64,000 nt of DNA from Acidobacteriota bacterium (GTDB lineage Bacteria; Acidobacteriota; Vicinamibacteria; Vicinamibacterales; UBA823), in assembly GCA_002730735.1 (NCBI GenBank), contig PCAU01000008.1, forward strand, positions 80,356-144,355. Direction: 5' to 3'. Shown here in pieces: positions 25,040-33,028 of the stretch; within the stretch, counting starts at the first letter, position 1, and each line of letters starts with the position of its first letter. The position numbers were made by a program, and so were the translations under genes. The notes under the pieces are model-generated. The model was not told the DNA's origin. It made no database searches and was given only the letters and a program-made list of their open reading frames with translations.

Positions 25040-25444
25040 CTATCCAGCCCGTAAGGTGCGCAAAAAATGCACCATGTTCCAGCGCTCGTCTTCGCTCAGC
25101 TTGCTTTCAAACTCGCGCATGGGACGCTTACCGACTGTGATCTTATAAAACATTTCGCCATCGCTCATCCGATCCTGAGCCTCGGCAGTAGTAATGTCCG
25201 GCGGGGCCGGCTTGATCCGGGCAGTTGCTGGTCCGTCACCCTTACCAGATTCGCCGTGACACATACGGCAGTTCCGCTGATAGAGCGTTGCGCCTTCTGC
25301 AATAACCTCATCATCGGCTGCAAAGGGGCTCTCAACCGCCTTCGCATCCTCAGGAACATCCCAGCCATCCTGAACCGCCGCCACCACTAGCGACGCCGTC
25401 CCGACAAACGCGGCTAACACAATCAACAATAACTTACGCTTCAC
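25040..25444 (-). CDS. Monohaem cytochrome c, last gene of the respiratory operon
   Basis: A protein of about 134 residues with an N-terminal signal or anchor (KRKLLLIVLAAFVGTASLV) and one haem-binding site, CRMCH, followed by GKGDGPA. A distal methionine candidate lies in GKRPMREF. It is a class I cytochrome c resembling ActE of alternative complex III and the photosynthetic-type cytochromes that take electrons from quinol oxidoreductases. It follows the NrfD-type gene by 28 bp. The start is uncertain: GTG 25444 gives a clean signal peptide, ATG 25486 would add 14 residues. It probably carries electrons from the complex toward a terminal oxidase. Confidence 0.85.
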   Translation of the reverse strand: MKRKLLLIVLAAFVGTASLVVAAVQDGWDVPEDAKAVESPFAADDEVIAEGATLYQRNCRMCHGESGKGDGPATARIKPAPPDITTAEAQDRMSDGEMFYKITVGKRPMREFESKLSEDERWNMVHFLRTLRAG

Positions 25445-25517
25445 TGTCTTTGCCCCCACACTCCTAAGTATCAGGCACCCGGCCATCAAAGATTAGGGAT
25501 GATAACACAGGGATTAA

Positions 25518-26861
25518 TCAGGCTTTCGCACGACCACCTGGAGACTCAAGCTCAAGTATGTCTGTAACGGCGTCAATGTCACGCTCATCGCCTTCCTTAA
25601 TCTCCCAAATTGACACAAGTGGGAATAGTTTCGCAAAGACGATATATAGCAGCACGAAAGCCGCAAACTCTGCTGCCGTCAAACTAATTTCCACAAGCGA
25701 TGGTGTATACACTCCCCCGTCCCACATCGTCTCCGAACGTGGATAGGAGGCTGAGCTTATGACAATGATATAGCGCTCAAGCCACATACCGATAACCACT
25801 GCGCACGAGGCTACAACTGTTCCGATCACCGTTCGAGTTCTCTTAAACGAGAGAATACCGAGAGGAATTATGAAGCAGCAGGTGATCATCGACCAGAACG
25901 CGGTTGAAAACGGTCCATACAGCCTAGCATTGAGCACCGCGATCTCGTCGGGTTCGTTGCCGTACCAGACCGTTAGGTGTTCTGCAAACGTAAAATAGAA
26001 CCAGAGACAGGCCATCGTCAACATCAACAGACCGAGATTGTTGAAGTGGATCGGCCGGAAGAATGCCTCCAGGTGGAATGTCTTACGAAGTATCGCCATC
26101 GCGATGAGAAGGGCGGCAATGCCGGAGAAAATCGCACCAACAACAAAGTAAGGACCAAAGATAGCACTGTGCCACATCGGCACGAGACTCATCGCAAACA
26201 CCCACGACACAACGGTGTGAACAGAGACTGCAATCGGAATAATCGCCACAGCCATAACACCGATTGCTCGTTCAAGAAGCTGATGCTGCCGACTTGTTCC
26301 CTGCCAACCAAGTGCTAAAAGGCGATAGAACCAGCGGAGTCTGGGGCTCCGGTCACGAAGAATCGCCAGGTCGGGTATGAGCGGCAGATACAGGTAGGTA
26401 ATGCTTCCCAACAAATACACCGAAATACACACCACGTCCCATATAAGCGGTGACAACGGTTGCGGAGACAGTAACGGGACGTAGATGAGTTCAGGGCGAC
26501 CCAAATGCCAAAGCACATTACTCGAGCCCATCAGCAGCGCGAAGACCGTGATCGCCTCCGCCGCCCTAGTGATCGGACGGCGCCATTCTGCATCCGTCAG
26601 ACGAAGAATCGCTGAAATCAAAGTGCCGGCATGGCTGATACCGATGAAGAAGACATAATTGGTGATGTAGAGACCCCAATAGACAGGCTGATTCATACCG
26701 GCGATCACCATGCCGTCTTGTAATTGAAGCAACCACTGATAACCACCGTAGGCGATGACTGCAACGAGGAGACCTACGGTGATCCAGACCCCTCGGCCGG
26801 TCTCAAAAACGGGGCGAAGAAGCGAATCCTCAATCGTTCGATCCCGGCCTGAAGCCGTCAC
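25518..26861 (-). CDS. NrfD/PsrC/ActC-type quinone-interacting membrane subunit
   Basis: A 447-residue protein with about ten membrane helices, of the NrfD/polysulfide reductase PsrC superfamily. Features include the FFIGISHAGTLISAILRL helix, LLMGSSNVLWHLGRPEL and the HTVVSWVFAMSLVPMWHSAIFGPYFV stretch, which resemble ActC and QrcD. It should bind menaquinone/ol and may drive charge movement. The GTG start at 26861 has AAGGAGG five bases upstream and lies inside the end of the Fe-S gene (32-bp overlap), so the two are tightly coupled. The C-terminal 40 residues are acidic and cytoplasmic-looking. Confidence 0.9.
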   Translation of the reverse strand: MTASGRDRTIEDSLLRPVFETGRGVWITVGLLVAVIAYGGYQWLLQLQDGMVIAGMNQPVYWGLYITNYVFFIGISHAGTLISAILRLTDAEWRRPITRAAEAITVFALLMGSSNVLWHLGRPELIYVPLLSPQPLSPLIWDVVCISVYLLGSITYLYLPLIPDLAILRDRSPRLRWFYRLLALGWQGTSRQHQLLERAIGVMAVAIIPIAVSVHTVVSWVFAMSLVPMWHSAIFGPYFVVGAIFSGIAALLIAMAILRKTFHLEAFFRPIHFNNLGLLMLTMACLWFYFTFAEHLTVWYGNEPDEIAVLNARLYGPFSTAFWSMITCCFIIPLGILSFKRTRTVIGTVVASCAVVIGMWLERYIIVISSASYPRSETMWDGGVYTPSLVEISLTAAEFAAFVLLYIVFAKLFPLVSIWEIKEGDERDIDAVTDILELESPGGRAKA

Positions 26862-27546
26862 CCCAGCCTCCTTCCTTCAAATAGACCACCCGAGGCCCGG
26901 TGCCGAGCTCTTCGAGAGGGCGTTCGGCACGAGGACTCTCCGACAGCTTCGACACGGCACTCTCAGGATCCTCACGATCACCAAAGACAATCGCCTGAGC
27001 CGGACACGCCTGGGCACATGCCGGCTTCACCTCACCATCACGGATCTCGCGTTCCTCATCCCTCGCTTGGTCGTTTGTACGTCGGATGCGCTGAACACAA
27101 AAAGTGCACTTCTCCATAATGCCCTTCCAGCGCACCGCCACATCGGGATTGATCGTTTGCTCAAGTGGCGCTTCCCACGACGGCTCACCCCAGTTGAAGT
27201 AACGAACCGTGTAAGGACAAGCCTGTCCGCAAGCCCGCGTACCAATGCAGCGAGGGTGAATCTGGGCATTTAAACCATCCGGGGTCTCGTAAGTCGCGGA
27301 AACGGGACAGACTTTCACACAAGGCGCTTCGTCGCAATGGACACACATCACAGGAACGAACCGGACGCGAACATTGGGAAATTCTCCCTCAACGTGACGC
27401 TCGACCCTGATCCATTCGATCGCTCGTCCGTTCTCAGCCTGCTCCGGCCCGGCGGTTGGAACATTGTTCTCGGTTCGACATGCCACCACACAAGCGTTGC
27501 ACCCATCGCAACGATCAATGTCAATCGCCATTCCCCACTTTGCCAT
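26830..27546 (-). CDS. Four-cluster Fe-S protein (ActB2/QrcC-like) with a [3Fe-4S] site
   Basis: A 238-residue ferredoxin-type electron-transfer subunit. Four cysteine clusters are visible: CDGCNACVVAC (13-23), CVHCDEAPCVKVCP, CIGTRACGQACPY, and CTFC paired with the later CAQACP. In the third cluster the second cysteine is a threonine (C-x2-T-x2-C), the usual sign of a [3Fe-4S] rather than a [4Fe-4S] centre; alternative complex III and Qrc have such a centre. It links the quinone-binding membrane subunit with the molybdopterin-fold and cytochrome subunits. The start at ATG 27546 has GGAAGGAA upstream and lies 13 bp after the previous stop. Confidence 0.92.
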   Translation of the reverse strand: MAKWGMAIDIDRCDGCNACVVACRTENNVPTAGPEQAENGRAIEWIRVERHVEGEFPNVRVRFVPVMCVHCDEAPCVKVCPVSATYETPDGLNAQIHPRCIGTRACGQACPYTVRYFNWGEPSWEAPLEQTINPDVAVRWKGIMEKCTFCVQRIRRTNDQARDEEREIRDGEVKPACAQACPAQAIVFGDREDPESAVSKLSESPRAERPLEELGTGPRVVYLKEGGWGDGFRPGSND

Positions 27547-27559
27547 CCCGGTTCCTTCC

Positions 27560-29794
27560 TTACACCTTGAGCGATTGCGCCGCACGCGGAAGTGCTGCTA
27601 GAACCTCAGGCGCCTTCCGGATACTAACGGCGGTTCCCACTAGTGCTACTCCTGAACCATCGACTGGACCTGGTGGCGGAAGCAGGGCCAAGGGATTCGC
27701 ACCTCGGTCTGTCGCGTACCGTCCGTAGCTGGTGTGCCCTTGCCCGACCGCCATAGCCACGACCTCAGGGCGAAGTCCCGGCATGACCCGCGCACGAGCG
27801 ACAAGTTCGCCTTGCGCCGAGCTAACGAGTAACGGATCGCCATTAGCAATTCCGTACTCCTCAGCCGCAGGCACACTCACCTCGACAACCGAACCCCACC
27901 GCGTGTCAGTCATCGGGTCAGCAAGTTCCTGGAGAAACGGCAGGTGCGCACTCCGGCCATCACCAAAAGCAAGTGACGGATAGACATGCAATAGGAACGG
28001 TCTTTCGGTCGAAGTCTCTGGCGCCGCACCAACTCCCGCCCGCAAGGGTGCCACATCAAATCGGTAACGGTTGCTGGTCGTCGCGAATTGGCTCTGAGCG
28101 GGCATGGAGTCATCCCACCACCCACCCGATTCGAGCGCACTCCGCCAAAAGCGGTTAGCGCTAGTCTCAACAATTGACCCACGCTGAGAATCGTGCAGCC
28201 CACTCCACGCGGCTTGAAGCGCCGCTTCATAAGACTCCCACGGCAGCGCGACCGCCATGTCGTCGCCCAATCGCTGCCCAATCTGTAGGAGCACATCTGG
28301 CATTGCGCGCGTGTCGTAGAGTGGCCTCACGAACATAGGTCCCGACAGCGAAGCCATCGATTTACCGACCCCTGGCGCCGGCACATCATCATCGAATCGC
28401 TCGAACACTGTTGATTCTGGCAGCAGTAAGTCAGCCCACTGAGACGTTTCATCTGGAAATGAACCGAAGCTAGCAATGAACGGAATGTTGGAAAAAAGGT
28501 CAGACACTCCCGACGCGGCAGGCAACGTAAACAGCGGATTTGTGCCAGCTACCAACAGTGCTTTGACGTCAATCGTCGGGTCAGAAAGGACATTGGCCAA
28601 CGGCGTCGGTTCTCTCAACACAAACGGCTCGTCAAGAACAGGGTACGGCGCGAACGGTGGCGGTGGATCAAAATGGATGCCGCCCTCGCGACCAAACGCG
28701 CCCACCAGCGCGTTGAGATGGGTAACAGCCACCGCTGTCGCTAAGCCATTCGGGCCAGTCACAGCAGCATCGCCTGCAATCGCTACCGCCGGACCGTACT
28801 CTGCCATCTCTCGGGCTATCCGCTCGATCTGCTCGGTAGGAACACCAGTTGCTACCGAGACTGTCTCCGGTGCGAATGCTTCCAACACGCGTTCACGGAA
28901 CGCCTCAAAGCCCTCCGTGCGCTCATCCACAAATACCTTATTGTAGAGTTCGTCACGTATTAGCGTATGTGCAATACCCAGCACCAGGGCTGCGTCAGTT
29001 CCAGGCCGCGCCGGCAGCCACTCATCGGCGTGTGCGGCAGTCACGGATAGATGTGGGCCAATTGCAACCAGTTTGCCGCGCTGACCAGGTCGACCACGAC
29101 GGAGGTGGCCGAAACCTCGCCCAAAGCGCACTGGTGATCGCGACGCTTCTACCAGTGCCGCACCAAATGTCAGAACGTAATTCGCATGTTCAACATCGTG
29201 AGTCTGAAAAGCCTCAATTCCCAAAGTCAACTCACTAGCGCGTCGCACCAAGTCGTCGCCGAATGGCTCATGCAACCAATGATGCGCTCCGCCGAACGCC
29301 GCTACGAACCGCCTTACAAGCTCCCACCGGTGACCACGAAGTTGCCCAGTCAAAAAGGCCAGTCCCGAACTTTCCGTTCGGAGTGGTATCAACTCCGTGA
29401 CCAAGCGTTCCAATGCATCGTCCCATGCAATCTCGGTCCAGCGCCCCTTGCCTCGCTCACCTTCACGGACAAGAGGTGACTGCAGGCGATCGGGGTGATA
29501 CATCGCTTGCGGCAATGCCTGCCCGCGTGCACAGCTTCCACCCTTCGAAATCGGATGCGCCGGGTTGCCCTCGACCTTGACAAGACGGCCGTCGATCTTC
29601 CGAGCGAGAAGCCCGCAGCCACCCGGACACTCAAAACAGGTAGCCGCATGAAACTCCTCCACCCCAGGAACAAATCGTTCCTCGGGGATTAAGAGCGGGA
29701 TAATTTGCTCAGAACCCGGAGGCGCGCACGCATCGAGCAGTACACCGGCCGTCCCTGCGACGACCGAACTCTTAAGAAATTCTCGTCGTTTCAT
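27560..29794 (-). CDS. Molybdopterin-oxidoreductase-fold subunit (ActB1/QrcB-like), Tat-exported
   Basis: 744 residues with a twin-arginine signal (MKRREFLKSSVVAGTAGVLL) and a [4Fe-4S] site in CFECPGGCGLL plus the later Cys in GGSCARGQ. The body has the dimethyl-sulfoxide-reductase fold (EGNPAHPISKG, ALLVAGTNPLFTLP, FPDETSQWADLLLPEST) and a C-terminal molydopterin-dinucleotide domain. In the region where catalytic members carry a Cys, Ser or Sec ligand, here HHWLHEPFGDDLVRR, I see none, as in ActB and QrcB, which have no molybdenum. The start overlaps the previous stop (ATGA). Likely a structural and electron-relay subunit, not a catalytic molybdoenzyme. Confidence 0.88.
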   Translation of the reverse strand: MKRREFLKSSVVAGTAGVLLDACAPPGSEQIIPLLIPEERFVPGVEEFHAATCFECPGGCGLLARKIDGRLVKVEGNPAHPISKGGSCARGQALPQAMYHPDRLQSPLVREGERGKGRWTEIAWDDALERLVTELIPLRTESSGLAFLTGQLRGHRWELVRRFVAAFGGAHHWLHEPFGDDLVRRASELTLGIEAFQTHDVEHANYVLTFGAALVEASRSPVRFGRGFGHLRRGRPGQRGKLVAIGPHLSVTAAHADEWLPARPGTDAALVLGIAHTLIRDELYNKVFVDERTEGFEAFRERVLEAFAPETVSVATGVPTEQIERIAREMAEYGPAVAIAGDAAVTGPNGLATAVAVTHLNALVGAFGREGGIHFDPPPPFAPYPVLDEPFVLREPTPLANVLSDPTIDVKALLVAGTNPLFTLPAASGVSDLFSNIPFIASFGSFPDETSQWADLLLPESTVFERFDDDVPAPGVGKSMASLSGPMFVRPLYDTRAMPDVLLQIGQRLGDDMAVALPWESYEAALQAAWSGLHDSQRGSIVETSANRFWRSALESGGWWDDSMPAQSQFATTSNRYRFDVAPLRAGVGAAPETSTERPFLLHVYPSLAFGDGRSAHLPFLQELADPMTDTRWGSVVEVSVPAAEEYGIANGDPLLVSSAQGELVARARVMPGLRPEVVAMAVGQGHTSYGRYATDRGANPLALLPPPGPVDGSGVALVGTAVSIRKAPEVLAALPRAAQSLKV

Positions 29795-30306
29795 TTGTGG
29801 CAGGTCACACAATCTACCGAAGCCTCTTGGGACTCATGGCAGCTAAGGCACCAATCCATGTCGTAGACCATGTGGCGTGTTGCCCGGTCACTGGCGCCGA
29901 TATCTCCGTGGCACGTTTGGCACTCAATCTCTGCTTGAATGTGCCACTTATGGTTGAAGTGGGTATATTGCGGCAGTTCGTACAAACGCACCCAAGGAAT
30001 CTCTTGTCCGGCGTCGGCGAACTCAAAAATGCGGTCCAAGTCTGGATTCGGTTCAACCGGCTCCATAAACTCGTGGCAGTCAACGCAAACACTCACGCGC
30101 GGAATACCAGCGACGGCGTATCGATCGTAGTATTCGTGGCAATACGAGCAGTCAATCTGGTTTTCAACATGAAGCCGATGAGAAAACGCGATTGGCTGGT
30201 CGGGGCTCGCTGTAGCGTCAAAAGAGCAAGCATCTATGGCAACGCCGACAAGCAATACAGAGGCGCCGAGAATCAGCACGGAGGGTATGTACCGACTTTG
30301 CCACAT
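29791..30306 (-). CDS. Pentahaem cytochrome c subunit (ActA-like)
   Basis: About 171 residues with an N-terminal hydrophobic anchor (VLILGASVLLVGVAI) and five CxxCH haem sites: CSYCH, CVDCH, CQTCH, CLSCH and CVTCH, the last just before the stop. The AFSHRLHVENQI segment before the first site is typical of cytochrome c7/c3-type relatives. Five haems match ActA of alternative complex III; QrcA is reported as six. It is the first gene of a five-gene operon and hands electrons to periplasmic acceptors, presumably via the monohaem cytochrome at the end of the operon. A GTG at 30309 directly precedes the ATG; the latter is preferred. Confidence 0.9.
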   Translation of the reverse strand: MWQSRYIPSVLILGASVLLVGVAIDACSFDATASPDQPIAFSHRLHVENQIDCSYCHEYYDRYAVAGIPRVSVCVDCHEFMEPVEPNPDLDRIFEFADAGQEIPWVRLYELPQYTHFNHKWHIQAEIECQTCHGDIGASDRATRHMVYDMDWCLSCHESQEASVDCVTCHK

Positions 30307-30324
30307 CACGCTACAAGCGCCAGC

Positions 30325-30330
30325 ATTATA
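30325..30330 (-). promoter_or_regulatory. -10 element of the cytochrome/molybdopterin-type operon
   Basis: A perfect TATAAT on the reverse strand, 18 bases before the ATG at 30306; predicted leader about 11 bases. No good -35. It would drive the run from the pentahaem cytochrome to the monohaem cytochrome. Confidence 0.45.
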
Positions 30331-30455
30331 CTAACTTCCCTGGACCTACGGTTCTGCTCTTGTATTGGAAGTTCGATTTGAAGCCCGAAAAATCTTATTC
30401 CCGCAGCGGTAGGCACTCTGTTGAGAGGTTACGATTGAAATGGCCGCTCCAAAGT

Positions 30456-30530
30456 TGGCTCCTCAGGTAGGATTCGAACCTACAACCCTCCGGTTAACAG
30501 CCGGATGCTCTGCCGTTGAGCTACTGAGGA
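30456..30530 (-). tRNA. tRNA-Asn (anticodon GTT)
   Basis: A full cloverleaf on the reverse strand: acceptor TCCTCAG with CTGAGGA, D-arm GCTC/GAGC, anticodon stem TCCGG/CCGGA with loop CTGTTAA (GTT), T-arm GTAGG TTCGAAT CCTAC, discriminator G, and an encoded CCA end at 30456-30458. 75 nt including CCA. The flanks at 30310-30455 and 30531-30648 contain nothing else I recognise. Confidence 0.97.
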
Positions 30531-30648
30531 TCCCCAGTATTCCTACGTAGCGACAGCGTGTACATTTCACACCCCATTGCCCCGTTGAACACCCAATGGT
30601 ACCGAAACCATGCTAGGCGGGTCAATCCGAAGGGGGTGCCCACGTCGG

Positions 30649-31269
30649 TCATTTTCGGCGACCGTCAAGCGCCCTTCTAGTCTTCCTCAGCTGTACAACG
30701 AAGCCAAGCAGGCCAACCACTAGCCAACCACCCAGTAATGCCTCATGCCTTGCAGCTACGATATCGAGCGGATAGCTGAACCACGCACCTAGGTTGCTCA
30801 CCGCCATCACAGCGTCCTCCCGACCGGTCAACGCTAGACCGCCGACAAGGCTCGTCCAAGCACCGCCAAAGGCAGTGCCAATGATTAGCACGTAGCGCTG
30901 CACCAAGAGAGCGGCAAAAGCCCCAACGATGGAAAAAAGAATAACCAACAATGCATGGGGATCGTCAGCGCGTTGAATCCACAGAAGGTAGACAAAGGTC
31001 GCGCCCAATCCAGCCCCGATAATTGCAACACCCACGTAATAAACAGCGAAGAACATCAATCCGCCGACTAACGCCCCCGCAAGCACCGCTACCACCAGTG
31101 CCATCAAGTCGGTGCTACCAATCATCCACACTACGCCAATCGCGCCGAAAAATAGCCCGAACCCAGCAAGCACGAAACGGAATAGACGGTATCCAAGAAA
31201 GCACGTCAGGAGACCCCCAACAAGTAGAATGGTGGCGAGTGGCTGGTGTAAGGAGCCTGGAAACATCAT
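30649..31269 (-). CDS. DUF4203-like multi-pass membrane protein
   Basis: A 206-residue protein with about seven hydrophobic helices spread evenly, many of them glycine-rich (GGLLTCFLGYRLFRFVLAGFG, AVLAGALVGGLMFFAVYYVG, AIIGAGLGATFVYLL), and a basic cytoplasmic tail (RKTRRALDGRRK). The layout and the repeated G-rich helices match the DUF4203/TMEM198 group; no biochemical role is known. The start is ATG ATG at 31269/31266. It is preceded by CATAAT at 31280-31275, five bases from the first ATG, and there is no Shine-Dalgarno, so the transcript may be leaderless. Confidence 0.75.
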   Translation of the reverse strand: MMFPGSLHQPLATILLVGGLLTCFLGYRLFRFVLAGFGLFFGAIGVVWMIGSTDLMALVVAVLAGALVGGLMFFAVYYVGVAIIGAGLGATFVYLLWIQRADDPHALLVILFSIVGAFAALLVQRYVLIIGTAFGGAWTSLVGGLALTGREDAVMAVSNLGAWFSYPLDIVAARHEALLGGWLVVGLLGFVVQLRKTRRALDGRRK

Positions 31270-31274
31270 CCTAG

Positions 31275-31280
31275 ATTATG
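31275..31280 (-). promoter_or_regulatory. -10-like element just before the DUF4203 gene
   Basis: CATAAT (five of six consensus matches) on the reverse strand ends five bases before the ATG at 31269. RNA would start at about the ATG. Confidence 0.38.
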
Positions 31281-31320
31281 TAAGCGGCATCCGCATACCT
31301 GCAACTATACGATTCCACAA

Positions 31321-32043
31321 ATGCCAGAAAAGCCCACCTTAAGGGGAGCGAGTGCTGAGGGCTCAGTTGTCGCAATCATGGCCCGCTCACCAGCCCACCC
31401 AAGTAAAGTTAAGACGCGTCTAGCCGAAGCGGTCCCCGACACAAGGGCTCGGGTGGACCTCTACACCGCCTTCATCGTCGATCAGATGCGTGTTTGCCGG
31501 TCCCTATCGGACGTCACCCTACGGTTGGCGTATACACCTGAGGGCAATGCCAGTGACTTCGAACTGATGGGACTTAGTCCCGACGAGTTATTACTGCAAC
31601 GAGGCCACGATCTGGCGACCCGCGAGCGCACCCTATTCGAAGATCTCTTTAAAGAGGGCTTCCGCCGGGTTGTCATCATCGGGTCAGATCTGCCATCACT
31701 TCCAGGTCGCATCCTGGAAGATGCCTTTCGCAGACTCGACAGACCAAGATGCGTGGTGCTCGGCCCGGCTGAGGACGGAGGGTACTATCTTGTCGGCTTG
31801 AGTCGCGACGATGCCACGGCGTCCATTCCGGATCTTTTCTCAAACATTAGATGGAGTACACCGTGGACTCTGTCCGACACCATCGCTGCGGCCGAGCAAG
31901 CGCGAACAACCGTAGAATTGGTCCAGTCGTGGTACGACGTCGATGACGAGGTCGGCTTTCAACGGCTCCGCGACCAACTAAGCAGCCCAACTTTGGCGGC
32001 GGCAGCATCGGCGACTGCGGCAGTACTGAAGAAGATTTTCTAG
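31321..32043 (+). CDS. DUF2064/TIGR04282-type glycosyltransferase or nucleotidyltransferase-like protein
   Basis: A 240-residue GT-A-fold protein. Its landmarks are the SVVAIMARSPAHPSKVKTRL start (residue 15 on), IIGSDLPSLPGRILEDAF in the middle and LGPAEDGGYYLVGL near residue 143. That pattern defines the TIGR04282/DUF2064 family, related to CofC and MobA-like nucleotidyltransferases. The natural substrate is not known; members often sit near glycosyltransferase or sterol/hopanoid clusters, which is not the case here. The start is ATG 31321; TATACG at 31306-31311 lies nine bases ahead and there is no Shine-Dalgarno. It is divergent from the DUF4203 gene and convergent with recR. Confidence 0.85.
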   Translation: MPEKPTLRGASAEGSVVAIMARSPAHPSKVKTRLAEAVPDTRARVDLYTAFIVDQMRVCRSLSDVTLRLAYTPEGNASDFELMGLSPDELLLQRGHDLATRERTLFEDLFKEGFRRVVIIGSDLPSLPGRILEDAFRRLDRPRCVVLGPAEDGGYYLVGLSRDDATASIPDLFSNIRWSTPWTLSDTIAAAEQARTTVELVQSWYDVDDEVGFQRLRDQLSSPTLAAAASATAAVLKKIF

Positions 32044-32095
32044 GTGGGCAATCTCGAACAGTTACGGTGGTGAGAGTACACGGCACCTCTACACC

Positions 32096-32692
32096 CTACA
32101 ACTCTTGACGTCCCTCTATCGCCTTGTGCATTGTAACTTCATCGGCGTACTCAAGGTCGCTGCCCACTGGCACTCCCATGGCGATACGTGTGATTCGTAC
32201 ATCAAGCGGTTTGAGGAGCTTTGCAAGATAGATAGCCGTGGCTTCCCCCTCTACATTGGGATTGGTGGCCAAAATAACTTCATTAACTTTGCTATCGCTT
32301 ACTCGAGTTAATAACTCCTTAATTTTCAGGTCGTCCGGGCCAATACCCTGCAGTGGCGACAACGCACCCAGCAGTACGTGGTAAACCCCTTTAAACTCAC
32401 CACTCTTTTCGACCGCAGTGACATTGTGGGGCTCTTCAACAACACAAATGAGGCATTGATCACGGCTTGGGTGCGTGCAGTAGTAGCAGGGATCTACATC
32501 GGTAATGTTGCTGCACACCGAGCAATACGTAATTCGGTCCTTAACCTCACGAAGCGCTTCGCAAAGCTCCTCCACCTGACTGCGAGGGTTCTTAAGGAAG
32601 TGAAACGCCAGTCGTTGCGCACTCCTGGCACCGATACCAGGTAGACGCTGCAACTGCACCATCAACTTCGCGAGTGAGTCAAGCTCGGTCAT
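32096..32692 (-). CDS. recR: Recombination mediator RecR
   Basis: Works with RecF and RecO to load RecA on gapped DNA. The 198-residue protein has an N-terminal helix-hairpin-helix ([17 protein letters not shown]), a zinc finger ([16 protein letters not shown]), then a Toprim domain with [15 protein letters not shown] and the [16 protein letters not shown] segment. The length is standard. It is the third gene of dnaX-ybaB-recR; its start overlaps the ybaB stop by four bases, the classic organisation in many bacteria. Confidence 0.97.
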   Translation of the reverse strand: MTELDSLAKLMVQLQRLPGIGARSAQRLAFHFLKNPRSQVEELCEALREVKDRITYCSVCSNITDVDPCYYCTHPSRDQCLICVVEEPHNVTAVEKSGEFKGVYHVLLGALSPLQGIGPDDLKIKELLTRVSDSKVNEVILATNPNVEGEATAIYLAKLLKPLDVRITRIAMGVPVGSDLEYADEVTMHKAIEGRQEL

Positions 32693-32988
32693 CCAGTCAA
32701 CCCAGGAATCTTGAGGCTACCCATTTGACCTGCCAGTTTGGCGTCTGCCTTACGATGGGCATCGTTAATGGCAGCTACAATAAGGTCCTGCAGCATTTCA
32801 ACGTCATTTCTCAAGACAATTTCGGGATCGATCTTCACAGATACAATCTGTTTTGATCCATTCATCACAACCGTGACCATGCCACCACCAGCGCTTGCCT
32901 CGACCCGCGTCTCCGCCATCTGCTTCTGCAGACGCTCTTGCATCTGTTGAGCCTGCTTCACCATCTCCCGAATGTTCATTGCATCCAT
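32689..32988 (-). CDS. YbaB/EbfC family nucleoid-associated protein
   Basis: A 99-residue DNA-binding protein that forms tweezer-like dimers in characterised relatives and influences nucleoid structure and gene expression. Landmarks: [21 protein letters not shown] (coiled helix, residues 5-25), the [16 protein letters not shown] strand region and [19 protein letters not shown]. The C-terminal [10 protein letters not shown] is typical. An alternative ATG three codons in gives MNIREMV. It sits between dnaX and recR, 40 bp after dnaX, as in most bacteria. Confidence 0.96.
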   Translation of the reverse strand: MDAMNIREMVKQAQQMQERLQKQMAETRVEASAGGGMVTVVMNGSKQIVSVKIDPEIVLRNDVEMLQDLIVAAINDAHRKADAKLAGQMGSLKIPGLTG

Positions 32989-33028
32989 CTAATGTGCCTG
33001 TCTCAATAACACGACGGCAAGACCACGA

